A DNA stretch of 20,895 nucleotides from Clostridiales bacterium (GTDB taxonomy: Bacteria; Bacillota; Clostridia; Oscillospirales; Oscillospiraceae): positions 1 through 20,895 of the forward strand of contig SFFE01000021.1 of assembly GCA_004556965.1 (NCBI GenBank), in the 5' to 3' direction. This document shows, one piece after another, positions 14,281 through 20,895 of the stretch; position 1 is the first letter of the stretch; each line of letters starts with the position of its first letter. The notes under the pieces were generated by a model. It was given only the letters and a program-made list of their open reading frames with translations, did no database searches and was not told the origin of the DNA. Both the position numbers and the translations under genes were made by a program.

Positions 14281-15000
14281 ATGTGCGTTCGTTTGGCAGA
14301 AAACGTGAGTGAAAAGAACCGATTTGTAAAAATCGTGGTGCAGCAAATTCTCGACGGGGTGCTGCAGCCGGGCGACCGGCTTCCGACGGAGAGTGAGCTG
14401 GCTGCGCAGTATGGCATTGCGAAGACTAATGTGCATCTCGGTCTCAAGGAGGTCGCGCGGCTGGGCTTTCTCAAGATCGTGCCGCGCCATGCGTCGTATG
14501 TGACGGACATCTGGAGCCATATCACGCTGGATTCGCTCTCGGCCATGGTGCAGTACAGCGCGGACAAGCCGGAGCGCACGGCGGTCAGCGCGTTTCTGGA
14601 GCTGCGGGAGATGCTGGGCTGCGGCGCGATCCGCTGGATGGTGCGCAGACCGAACCCGGCGCATGTCTGCTCGCTGAAAGCGCACTGCGCCGAAATGGAG
14701 CGTGCGGTGCAGGACCCGGACCGGACTGCGTTTTGGTCGGCGCTGCGCGCGTTTCTGGTGTGCATGTATATGGAGATTGATAACCCGATTTTCCCGGTGC
14801 TGGTGCGCTCGGCGCGGGACGTGGCCCACCGCTCTCTGGAGCTGATGGATTCGTACTTCGAGCCGGAACAGGTCGTAACGGTGTACCGTGAGGTGCTTGA
14901 GCTGATCGAACAAGGGGATGCGGTCGAGGCGGTCTACAGATGGACGGTGTGGAACGACGAATTAACCGAGAAATTTTTACACAATATCTATGATGCGTAA
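14281..15000 (+). CDS. GntR-family (FadR-like) transcriptional regulator
   Basis: The protein has up to 239 residues. An N-terminal winged helix-turn-helix spans about 15-75 (IVVQQILDGVLQPGDRLPTE, then SELAAQYGIAKTNVHLGLKEV), the diagnostic GntR motif. A mainly helical C-terminal domain (about 90-235) of FCD/FadR type probably binds a small organic acid or sugar acid. The effector and targets are unknown, and no catabolic operon is adjacent. The start is doubtful: GGGAGG (14275-14280) touches ATG 14281 with no spacer, whereas the in-frame TTG 14293 would be 12 bases away and give a 235-residue protein beginning at AENVSEKN. It is a single-gene unit with its own promoter and terminator, so it may regulate itself or distant genes. 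Confidence 0.88.
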   Translation: MCVRLAENVSEKNRFVKIVVQQILDGVLQPGDRLPTESELAAQYGIAKTNVHLGLKEVARLGFLKIVPRHASYVTDIWSHITLDSLSAMVQYSADKPERTAVSAFLELREMLGCGAIRWMVRRPNPAHVCSLKAHCAEMERAVQDPDRTAFWSALRAFLVCMYMEIDNPIFPVLVRSARDVAHRSLELMDSYFEPEQVVTVYREVLELIEQGDAVEAVYRWTVWNDELTEKFLHNIYDA

Positions 15001-15003
15001 CCC

Positions 15004-15041
15004 AATCACCCCTGTCGGGCGTCCGGCAGGGGTGATTTTTG
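15004..15041 (+). terminator. Terminator after the GntR-type regulator
   Basis: AATCACCCCTG pairs with CAGGGGTGATT, extended by TCGG/CCGG inside, and runs into TTTTT (15036-15040). Confidence 0.85.
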
Positions 15042-15060
15042 TGAACTTTTTGCATTGCGG

Positions 15061-15089
15061 TTGCGGCGGCGCGAACCTTGGAGTAAAAT
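15061..15089 (+). promoter_or_regulatory. Possible promoter of the beta-CASP nuclease gene
   Basis: TTGCGG (15061-15066), 17 bases and TAAAAT (15084-15089) lie just after the preceding terminator and about 30 bases before ATG 15121. The -35 is poor. Confidence 0.4.
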
Positions 15090-15120
15090 AAAGAAAATGG
15101 AGTCAGAAAGGAGCGATTTC

Positions 15121-16731
15121 ATGAAACTGACTTTTATCCGGGCAGACCATGAGGTTACCGGAAGCTGCACCATGCTGGAGATCGGCGGGCATTACGGTCT
15201 GATCGACTGTGGCATGGAGCAGGGAAAGGACGTTTTTGAAAACATCGCCATTCCCGTGGATGCATCGGCCATCGACTTTGTGCTGGTGACGCACGCGCAC
15301 ATGGATCATACCGGGCGGCTGCCGCTGCTGTATAAGCGAGGCTTTCGCGGCAGCGTATATGCGACGGAGGCGACGTGCGACCTCTGCGGCATCATGCTGC
15401 GCGACGCGGCGCACATCCAGATGTCCGACGCACAGTGGAAGGCGCGCAAGGCCGAGCGCGCGGGGCTGCCCGCGCCGGAGCCGCTGTATGATCTGGAGGA
15501 CGTGGAGGGACTGCTGAAGCTGCTGCGTCCGTGCTCCTACGGCGAGCGCATCCAGATCAGCGAAAACGTCGTGATTCGCTTTACCGATGTGGGGCATCTG
15601 CTCGGCAGTGCGTGTATCGAGGCGTGGCTGACGGAGCCCGGCGTGGAAAAAAAGATCGTCTTCTCCGGCGACGTGGGCAACGTCAATCAGCCCATCCTCC
15701 GCGACCCGCAGACCGTGGACGGCGCGGACTATGTCATGATCGAATCGACTTACGGCGACCGTTACCACGGCGCGCGGCCGGACTATATCTCCGCGCTGGC
15801 CGACTGCATCCAGCGCACGCTCGACCGCGGCGGCAATCTGGTGATCCCTGCGTTCGCCGTTGGCCGCACGCAGGAGATGCTCTACTTCATCCGCCAGATC
15901 AAGAACATGGGGTTGGTCAGGAACCATCCGAACTTCCCGGTCTATGTGGACAGCCCGTTGGCGAACGAGGCCACCGGCGTGTTTTTGCAGACGAGCACGG
16001 AGTTCATTGACGACGAGGCGCGCGACCTGATCCGACGGGGCATCGACCCGCTGTATTTTGAGGATCTGCACACCGCCGTGTCGCAGCAGGAGTCCATGGC
16101 GCTCAACACGGATAAGACCCCGAAGGTCATCCTCTCCGCAAGCGGCATGTGTGACGCCGGGCGCATCCGGCACCATTTAAAATATAACCTCTGGCGGCCG
16201 GAGAGCACGGTGCTCTTTGTCGGCTACCAAGCGGTGGGCACGCTGGGGCGCAAGCTGCACGACGGGGCGAAGTCCGTCAAGCTCTTCGGCGACGAGGTCG
16301 CGGTCAACGCGGAGATCACCTATCTCGCGGGCGTGAGCGGCCACGCGGATAAGCAGGGGCTGCTCAACTGGCTGAACGCCATGACGATCAAGCCCGCCAC
16401 CGTGTTCGTCAACCACGGCGACGACGACGCGTGCACGGCGTTCACCCAGTGCCTGCGCGAGGAGTATGGCTACAATGCCTATGCCCCGTACAGCGGCAGC
16501 GAGTTCGACCTTGCCGCGGGCGCGTTCACCTATCAGGCGGAGCCGAAGCCGATCAAGAAGGAGACGCCTGCCTCCACCGGCAAGAAACGCAGCATGAGCC
16601 CGGCGTTCGAACGGCTGCTGCGCGCTGGCGAAGCGCTGCTCGAGCGCATCCGCAAGTCCGAGGGCTCGCCGAACAAGTGGCTGGGTGCCTTTGCCGCCGA
16701 TGTGGAAGCGCTGCTGGAGAAGTGGAAATAA
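15121..16731 (+). CDS. Metallo-beta-lactamase fold / beta-CASP RNA-processing nuclease
   Basis: This 536-residue protein has the metal-binding motif HAHMDH (H58, H60, D62, H63), H159 in DVGHLLGSA and D184 in FSGDVGN, completing the di-zinc site. The beta-CASP domain follows (ESTYGDRYH, then VIPAFAVGRTQEML, SASGMCDAGRIRHHL, VSGHAD with H408, and FVNHGDDDA with H432). This is the CPSF73/YSH1-like architecture (COG1236) of RNA endo/exonucleases, distinct from RNase J. A lysine-rich linker and helical tail (about 470-536) extend beyond the core. ATG 15121 is chosen because AAAGGAG precedes it; the frame is open further upstream but has no ribosome binding site there. RNA cleavage is the likely role; the substrate is unknown. 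Confidence 0.9.
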   Translation: MKLTFIRADHEVTGSCTMLEIGGHYGLIDCGMEQGKDVFENIAIPVDASAIDFVLVTHAHMDHTGRLPLLYKRGFRGSVYATEATCDLCGIMLRDAAHIQMSDAQWKARKAERAGLPAPEPLYDLEDVEGLLKLLRPCSYGERIQISENVVIRFTDVGHLLGSACIEAWLTEPGVEKKIVFSGDVGNVNQPILRDPQTVDGADYVMIESTYGDRYHGARPDYISALADCIQRTLDRGGNLVIPAFAVGRTQEMLYFIRQIKNMGLVRNHPNFPVYVDSPLANEATGVFLQTSTEFIDDEARDLIRRGIDPLYFEDLHTAVSQQESMALNTDKTPKVILSASGMCDAGRIRHHLKYNLWRPESTVLFVGYQAVGTLGRKLHDGAKSVKLFGDEVAVNAEITYLAGVSGHADKQGLLNWLNAMTIKPATVFVNHGDDDACTAFTQCLREEYGYNAYAPYSGSEFDLAAGAFTYQAEPKPIKKETPASTGKKRSMSPAFERLLRAGEALLERIRKSEGSPNKWLGAFAADVEALLEKWK

Positions 16732-16747
16732 CTTTACATATTACCGC

Positions 16748-16782
16748 AAACGACCTCTGGATTTTCCGGAGGTCGTTTTTTT
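16748..16782. terminator. Bidirectional terminator between the nuclease and germination operons
   Basis: AAACGACCTCTGGA (16748-16761) and TCCGGAGGTCGTTT (16765-16778) pair around TTT, with one wobble pair, and are followed by seven T. It abuts the stop codon of the converging gerAB-type gene. Confidence 0.9.
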
Positions 16783-17908
16783 ACAGTGTTTTTCGCAGCT
16801 TCCCGATCACAAAAATGATCGAAATCCCGCCGATCGTGAATCCGAGCGTGAGCGCAGGAATGAGATACCGCGAATAAAACTCCAGATTGAAGGAGTTCGG
16901 CGCGAGCAGCAGCCCGCCCGCGAGCGCCGCCGCCGCGCACAGCCAGATGAGCGCGCGCCCGTTTTTCAGATTCTGCAGCTTGCAGCGCTCACCGGGCTTT
17001 GGCGGGCAGCCGAACACAGTGCGCAGTCCGCCGGAGGCGAGCATCAGCATCAGGGAGATCAAAATGAAATCCGGCAGCACCCACAGCCCGACCACCAGCG
17101 CCTCAAAGCGCTCCACAGCGTGGAAGATGCTGATGTTGCGCAGCATCGTGAAAAACGGGTAGCTCAGATGGGCGGTCAGCTCCGCGCCGAGCATGCCGAT
17201 GGCGAACACGCTCAGCAGCACCGCCAGCAGACACACGCGCACCAGCCACTTCGCCGCGGCCTTCCCGCGGCCGGGCGCGATGGGAACCAGTCCCTCCAGA
17301 AACGTCGGATACACCAGTATCCCCGCGCCGATGTTGAGCAGCGGCAGCGAGCCGAGCAGCACCGGGCCGATGTCCGCCGTGGATACGGCCAGCATGCCCT
17401 TCACATTCAGCTCCGGCAGCGCAAAGACCAGCGTGAACACAAGCACCACGGTCAGCAGCGGCAGAAAAATCTCCGCGGAACGAAACAGCGCCTTTGCCCC
17501 GCCGAGCGCGGCGACGAGACACAGTGCCAGCAGCGTCGCCACGAACGGCCAGATGCTGCTGTACGGGTACACCGTCGTCACAAAGCGCTCCGCGCTGCTG
17601 CGCAGCAGGAACGCTGCATACAGCAAAAACCAGAGCGCGTAAACGGCAAGGACAATCTTGCCCGCAATCTTGCCAAGCGCGCGCATGAACAGGTCGCCCA
17701 TGCCCTCGCCCTCGCGGCGGCAGTTCAGCATGGCGTTGACGAGCAGCGCGAACAGCAGCAGCGGCACATACGCCGCGATGCCGCACAGCCACGACGCGCT
17801 GCCCGCGATCGCAGTGTCCTCCCGCGGCAGCAGGCGCAGCGCGGGCGACAGCACCGCCATGGAACTCAGCGCGAAATATTGCCGCCGGGTCAGCTTGTCC
17901 GATTTCAT
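16781..17908 (-). CDS. Spore germination receptor permease subunit (GerAB family)
   Basis: This 375-residue protein has about ten hydrophobic segments and the size of GerAB proteins, which belong to the APC transporter superfamily. It begins KSDKLTRRQYFAL, like the S-x-R-Q start of GerAB subunits, and ends at a hydrophobic last helix plus GKLRKTL. In the receptor, the B subunit sits in the spore inner membrane and binds the germinant, usually an amino acid. ATG 17908 follows GGAGGT by 5 bases and overlaps the end of the C-subunit gene by four bases (ATGA). The frame is open upstream to 18244, but that part lies within gerAC and is not real. The germinant cannot be predicted. Confidence 0.88.
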   Translation of the reverse strand: MKSDKLTRRQYFALSSMAVLSPALRLLPREDTAIAGSASWLCGIAAYVPLLLFALLVNAMLNCRREGEGMGDLFMRALGKIAGKIVLAVYALWFLLYAAFLLRSSAERFVTTVYPYSSIWPFVATLLALCLVAALGGAKALFRSAEIFLPLLTVVLVFTLVFALPELNVKGMLAVSTADIGPVLLGSLPLLNIGAGILVYPTFLEGLVPIAPGRGKAAAKWLVRVCLLAVLLSVFAIGMLGAELTAHLSYPFFTMLRNISIFHAVERFEALVVGLWVLPDFILISLMLMLASGGLRTVFGCPPKPGERCKLQNLKNGRALIWLCAAAALAGGLLLAPNSFNLEFYSRYLIPALTLGFTIGGISIIFVIGKLRKTL

Positions 17909-19074
17909 GACGCACCTCCGGTCACGCCGATCGAGTCCTGCAGGTCGAAAGTGCGCTCCACCAGCCCGGTCACGGAGATGCGAAATGCCGTTTCCGGCAG
18001 AATGCCGTTCCAATCCGGGCGGATTTTGGCCCATTTGTTCGGACTTTGCGTTGCGATCTGCTGCCCGATGCCGAGAAAGTCGGCCTGAAGCGTCTGCGAC
18101 TGGGACAAAATCGCTTCGATCCAGCCGCGTAGCGTGTCGGCCAGCGCCTGATCGAGCTGGTCCAGATACGCTGGGTCGGTGATCTCCTGCGGCTCGGACA
18201 GCTCCGTGATCGCGGCGCGCGCGGTCACGGAGACTTCCACGCATTGAAGCGAGCCGTCGTCGTTCCAGACCGGGGTGAACCCGGCTTTTGTGGTATCGAG
18301 CGCCACAGTGACCGCCGCGCCCTGCGCGTCCTGCAGCAGCACGTCGCCGTGCCCGCCCAGATTCAGCAGCACGTTCACGCCGATGGCAAGCTCACCCGGC
18401 AGAAAGCCGGCCAGCTTCCCGTCTTTTAAAATCCCGTATCCGTACGGCAGAATCGTTTCGTCGCCTGCGTTCTGCTCCTTGGACGGAACACACACGACGG
18501 CGCAGGCGAGCGCGCTGCCAGCGCTGGCCAGTCCCTGCGCGATCTCGCCGCAGGTGAAGGCGTGGCCGTTTCCCTGCCGCGAGACGTCCTGCTCCAGGGC
18601 ACTCAGATTTTCTGTGATGTCCGTCTTTTCGCCGCCGGTGTTCAGGATCGCGTGCTGTGCCGTCGCATCATAGGCGATGAACAGCGGCGCGCTCAGGCGC
18701 ATCGCCACGTCGCGCTCCACGAAGTCGAGATAGGGAGCAATCCCGGTCTCCGCCGCGCTTTGACCGATGACGACGTAGCGCGTGTGCGCATAAAACAGCG
18801 AGGCGTTGGCAGTATAGTCCTGCAGCCGGTTCATGGCGAGCTGCAACGACGGCGCGGCCTGCGACATGCGCATGGGCGCTTCGCCCTCCATCGGCTTTCC
18901 GGTGGAGATGCTCAGGCACACACCGGCGCCATCACGGTCGATGCCGATCGTCTGGATGAGCTGGAGCTGTTCAAGTTGTCGGTAATTTGCCCAGACCGAG
19001 CTGGAACTGCCGCAGCCGGAGCTGCACAGCAGCACCGGCAGGATCAGCAGCAAAAGCAGATGCTTTCGGCGCAT
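17905..19074 (-). CDS. Spore germination receptor lipoprotein subunit (GerAC family)
   Basis: This 389-residue protein has a lipoprotein signal peptide (RRKHLLLLLILPVLLCSSGC; lipobox LCSSGC with the final Cys lipidated), followed by the GerAC opening pattern (YRQLEQLQLIQTIGID). The FYAHTRYVVIGQSAAE segment corresponds to the GerAC HxxxxxVxGE-like region. The C subunit lies on the outer face of the spore inner membrane and is needed for receptor assembly. ATG 19074 is preceded by AGGAAG. It lies 38 bases after gerAA and overlaps gerAB by four bases, so the three are one operon. The gene order A-C-B differs from B. subtilis gerA (A-B-C). Confidence 0.9.
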   Translation of the reverse strand: MRRKHLLLLLILPVLLCSSGCGSSSSVWANYRQLEQLQLIQTIGIDRDGAGVCLSISTGKPMEGEAPMRMSQAAPSLQLAMNRLQDYTANASLFYAHTRYVVIGQSAAETGIAPYLDFVERDVAMRLSAPLFIAYDATAQHAILNTGGEKTDITENLSALEQDVSRQGNGHAFTCGEIAQGLASAGSALACAVVCVPSKEQNAGDETILPYGYGILKDGKLAGFLPGELAIGVNVLLNLGGHGDVLLQDAQGAAVTVALDTTKAGFTPVWNDDGSLQCVEVSVTARAAITELSEPQEITDPAYLDQLDQALADTLRGWIEAILSQSQTLQADFLGIGQQIATQSPNKWAKIRPDWNGILPETAFRISVTGLVERTFDLQDSIGVTGGAS

Positions 19075-19112
19075 GTTGGAAACTTCCTATTATTATATAT
19101 TGTATCCGTGCA

Positions 19113-20633
19113 TCACCGCTGCCGCCGCCGGTTCTGGCGGACGAGCGCGGGGTCGCGGAATTTATAGTCCTGCTGCGGCTTGCGCAGCAGCGTGTGAAAC
19201 AGGGGGTTTGTCTCGCTGTCCACGAACGGGGAGAGGTAGGCCACGCCGTCGTTCTCCAGTGTGCACAGGTGCCATACGATCAGCGCCAGCGCCGCCGTCA
19301 GACCGAACATCCCGGCCAGAATGGAGGCCAGCACCAGCCCGAAGCGCAGCAGCCGCAGCGTGGCGCCCAGCTCCTGATTCGGGATGTTGTAGCCCGCGAT
19401 GCCCGCGAGCGCGACGACGATGATGGCGATGGGGCTTGCGACCTTGGCGTTCACCGCGGCCTCGCCCACGAGCAGCGCGCCGATGATCGACACCGTCTGC
19501 CCGATCGGGTCCGGCAGGCGGAGTCCTGCCTCCTGCAGCAGCTCGAACGCGACCAGCATACTGAGAATGATGATCGGCGTCGTGAACGGCACCTCCTGCT
19601 CTGCCTGGATCACGGACAGCAGCAGCTTTGCCGGGATCATCTCCGGGTGGTACATTGCGATCGCCACATACAGCGCCGGCAGCGTCAGCGCCAGCAGCAG
19701 CGCCAGATAGCGCAGCAGCGTCAGTGCTGAGCCGACGGCAAAGTGGCGGGCGTTGTCCTCCGGTGCGTGCATCAGCAGCCCCAGTGTGCCCGGCAGGATG
19801 AAGCCGAGCGGCAGCCCGTCGGCCAACAGGCCGATGCGCCCGTCAAGCAGCGCGGAGGCAAACTTGTCCGGGCGCTCCGTGTGCCCCATCTGCGGAAACG
19901 GCGAGCGCGGGTGGCTCACGAGATACGGCTCCAGATCGCCGATGCCGATTACGGCCTCGATGTCGATGGCGTCCAGCCGGTCGAGAATCTCCTGTACGCG
20001 CGCTGCGTCTGCGATACCCTCCAGATAGACGACGGCAAGCCCGGTCTCTGACTGGCGCCCGACCACGGTCTGGCGGATCTTCAGCTCCGGCGAGTGGATG
20101 CGCCGCCGCACGAGCGAGGTGTTGATGCGCAGCGTTTCGACGAACGCGTCGCGCGCACCCTTGACAGACTTTTCGATTGTCGCTTCGGAGATCTGCCGCA
20201 CATTTGAGGTGCGCACCTCGAACGTCACGGCCAGCCGCAGCCCGTCGAACACGAGCGCCGCGTGTCCCGCCGTCAGGTCGGAGATCACGTCGTCCATCTC
20301 CGTGCGCGTTTTCACAGAGTAGCTATAGACCGCGCCCTGCTCGATCAGCCGCACCGCCTCGCGCGAGGATTCGATCTGCACCAGCCGGCCGCAGGCCGTC
20401 AGCGGCCGCAGGATGTCCTCCGAAACGTCCGAGCCGGAGACCACGCCGTCCAGCCAGCAGACCTGCACCGCAATGCGCGACTGCAGCCCCACGCGAATCT
20501 GGCGGATCTCGAAATCGTCGCAGTCCGAGAAAATTTCTTCAATTTTTTTTGCCTGTACCGGGGTGGGAAAGCGCGGCTCCCTGCGCGGGTGCGGCGCGTC
20601 TTCGCCACGGCGTTTCGAATGAAAGGATAACAT
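19113..20633 (-). CDS. Spore germination receptor subunit A (GerAA/SpoVAF family)
   Basis: This protein of about 506 residues has a cytoplasmic N-terminal region of about 270 residues (IEEIFSDCDDFEIRQI; DGVVSGSDVSEDIL), then the conserved membrane half: RSPFPQMGHTERPD, LPLGFILPGTLGLLMHAPED, the EVPFTTPIIILSMLVAFELL stretch, QEAGLRLPDPIGQTVSIIGA and LVGEAAVNAKVASPIAIIVV. These are hallmark GerAA segments; the family also includes SpoVAF, but the gerC/gerB neighbours support a germinant receptor. A-type subunits form pentameric ion channels in the spore inner membrane. Neither in-frame start (ATG 20633, TTG 20663) has a ribosome binding site. A sigma-G-like promoter places transcription start at about the ATG, so ATG 20633 is preferred, possibly leaderless. 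Confidence 0.9.
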   Translation of the reverse strand: MLSFHSKRRGEDAPHPRREPRFPTPVQAKKIEEIFSDCDDFEIRQIRVGLQSRIAVQVCWLDGVVSGSDVSEDILRPLTACGRLVQIESSREAVRLIEQGAVYSYSVKTRTEMDDVISDLTAGHAALVFDGLRLAVTFEVRTSNVRQISEATIEKSVKGARDAFVETLRINTSLVRRRIHSPELKIRQTVVGRQSETGLAVVYLEGIADAARVQEILDRLDAIDIEAVIGIGDLEPYLVSHPRSPFPQMGHTERPDKFASALLDGRIGLLADGLPLGFILPGTLGLLMHAPEDNARHFAVGSALTLLRYLALLLALTLPALYVAIAMYHPEMIPAKLLLSVIQAEQEVPFTTPIIILSMLVAFELLQEAGLRLPDPIGQTVSIIGALLVGEAAVNAKVASPIAIIVVALAGIAGYNIPNQELGATLRLLRFGLVLASILAGMFGLTAALALIVWHLCTLENDGVAYLSPFVDSETNPLFHTLLRKPQQDYKFRDPALVRQNRRRQR

Positions 20634-20639
20634 GTTGGG

Positions 20640-20669
20640 TAGTATAACCAGAGAAGACCACAATATTTA
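20640..20669 (-). promoter_or_regulatory. Sigma-G-like promoter of the germination operon
   Basis: On the minus strand, TAAATA (20669-20664), 17 bases and TATACTA (20646-20640) match the sigma-G pattern TGAATA/CATACTA in 5 of 6 and 6 of 7 positions. Germinant receptor operons are sigma-G controlled in Bacillus. The expected start point falls at about 20633. Confidence 0.6.
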
Positions 20670-20719
20670 GTCAGCCAAAAAAAGGATGAAAAAAACTCCG
20701 AAAAACAGCGAAAAAATTG

Positions 20720-20748
20720 TTGACAGCCGTCGTTTAGAGTGCTATATT
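20720..20748 (+). promoter_or_regulatory. Strong sigma-A promoter P1 of a downstream operon
   Basis: TTGACA (20720-20725), 17 bases and TATATT (20743-20748) are preceded by repeated A-tracts (20684-20716) resembling an UP element. Confidence 0.75.
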
Positions 20749-20815
20749 AACGAAGCATTCATTTTCCGGCCGCTGGTTCGCGGAAGTCAGCTCTGAAAAA
20801 AACGCAAATAAGGGG

Positions 20816-20844
20816 TTGACAAGCGGGTATGGATGTGGTAAAGT
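20816..20844 (+). promoter_or_regulatory. Strong sigma-A promoter P2 of a downstream operon, probably rRNA
   Basis: TTGACA (20816-20821), 17 bases and TAAAGT (20839-20844) lie 96 bases after P1, again with A-tracts in front (20796-20810). The following leader contains CGCC-GAGA-GGCG and ends in ACCTTGTAAATTAAACA, which resembles leaders just upstream of 16S rRNA genes in Firmicutes. The gene itself is outside the window. Confidence 0.65.
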
Positions 20845-20895
20845 AAATAAGCTGTCGCCGAGAGGCGGGGGCGGGTGTACCTTGTAAATTAAACA

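Noticed and set aside
16685..18088. 467-codon plus-strand open frame opposite gerAB
   Set aside because: It is rich in Gln/Arg/His, as expected for the antisense of a membrane protein gene, crosses a terminator and overlaps the end of the nuclease gene.

Overview
The window reads as a moderately high-GC chromosomal segment of an anaerobic, endospore-forming Firmicute, most likely a Clostridia/Oscillospiraceae-type gut bacterium. This is inferred from strong AGGAGG-type ribosome binding sites, sigma-A-like promoters in AT-rich spacers, a class III (oxygen-sensitive) ribonucleotide reductase, the sporulation regulator SpoVT, a gerA-type germinant receptor operon and the 3' end of an electron-transfer flavoprotein gene. 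I see no phage, transposase, CRISPR array or intact tRNA; the content is mostly housekeeping and sporulation genes.

Left part (1-6250, genes on +): the C-terminus of EtfA and its terminator; spoVT behind a sigma-G-like promoter; galE (UDP-glucose 4-epimerase); an intergenic region carrying a recent 109-bp tandem duplication; then the deoxynucleotide cluster nrdD - nrdG - dut. The nrdD promoter overlaps a good NrdR-box match. nrdG and dut overlap, so dNTP production and dUTP removal appear to be expressed together.

Middle (6251-12460): a low-molecular-weight tyrosine phosphatase on the minus strand, a small unrecognised protein made of two copies of a CxxC-x11-CxxC module, and a complete branched-chain amino acid ABC transporter operon (binding lipoprotein, two permeases, two ATPases, the last four translationally coupled). 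A strong terminator hairpin sits directly behind the operon's promoter, before the first gene.

Right part (12480-16780): a PlsC-type acyltransferase (-) and a YhhN-family membrane protein (+) are read from two face-to-face promoters whose -10 hexamers overlap. A GntR/FadR-type regulator and a beta-CASP metallo-beta-lactamase nuclease follow.

End (16780-20895): a minus-strand germinant receptor operon in the order A-C-B, behind a sigma-G-like promoter placed so that the first mRNA would be leaderless or nearly so. Diverging from it are two strong tandem sigma-A promoters with A-tracts and an rRNA-leader-like sequence running off the window edge, probably the start of an rRNA operon.

The most interesting items are the duplicated-cysteine-module protein, the livJ leader hairpin, the overlapping plsC/yhhN promoters, the NrdR-site array, the structured nrdD-nrdG spacer and the tandem repeat after galE. 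I did not find a convincing wholly new multi-gene system.
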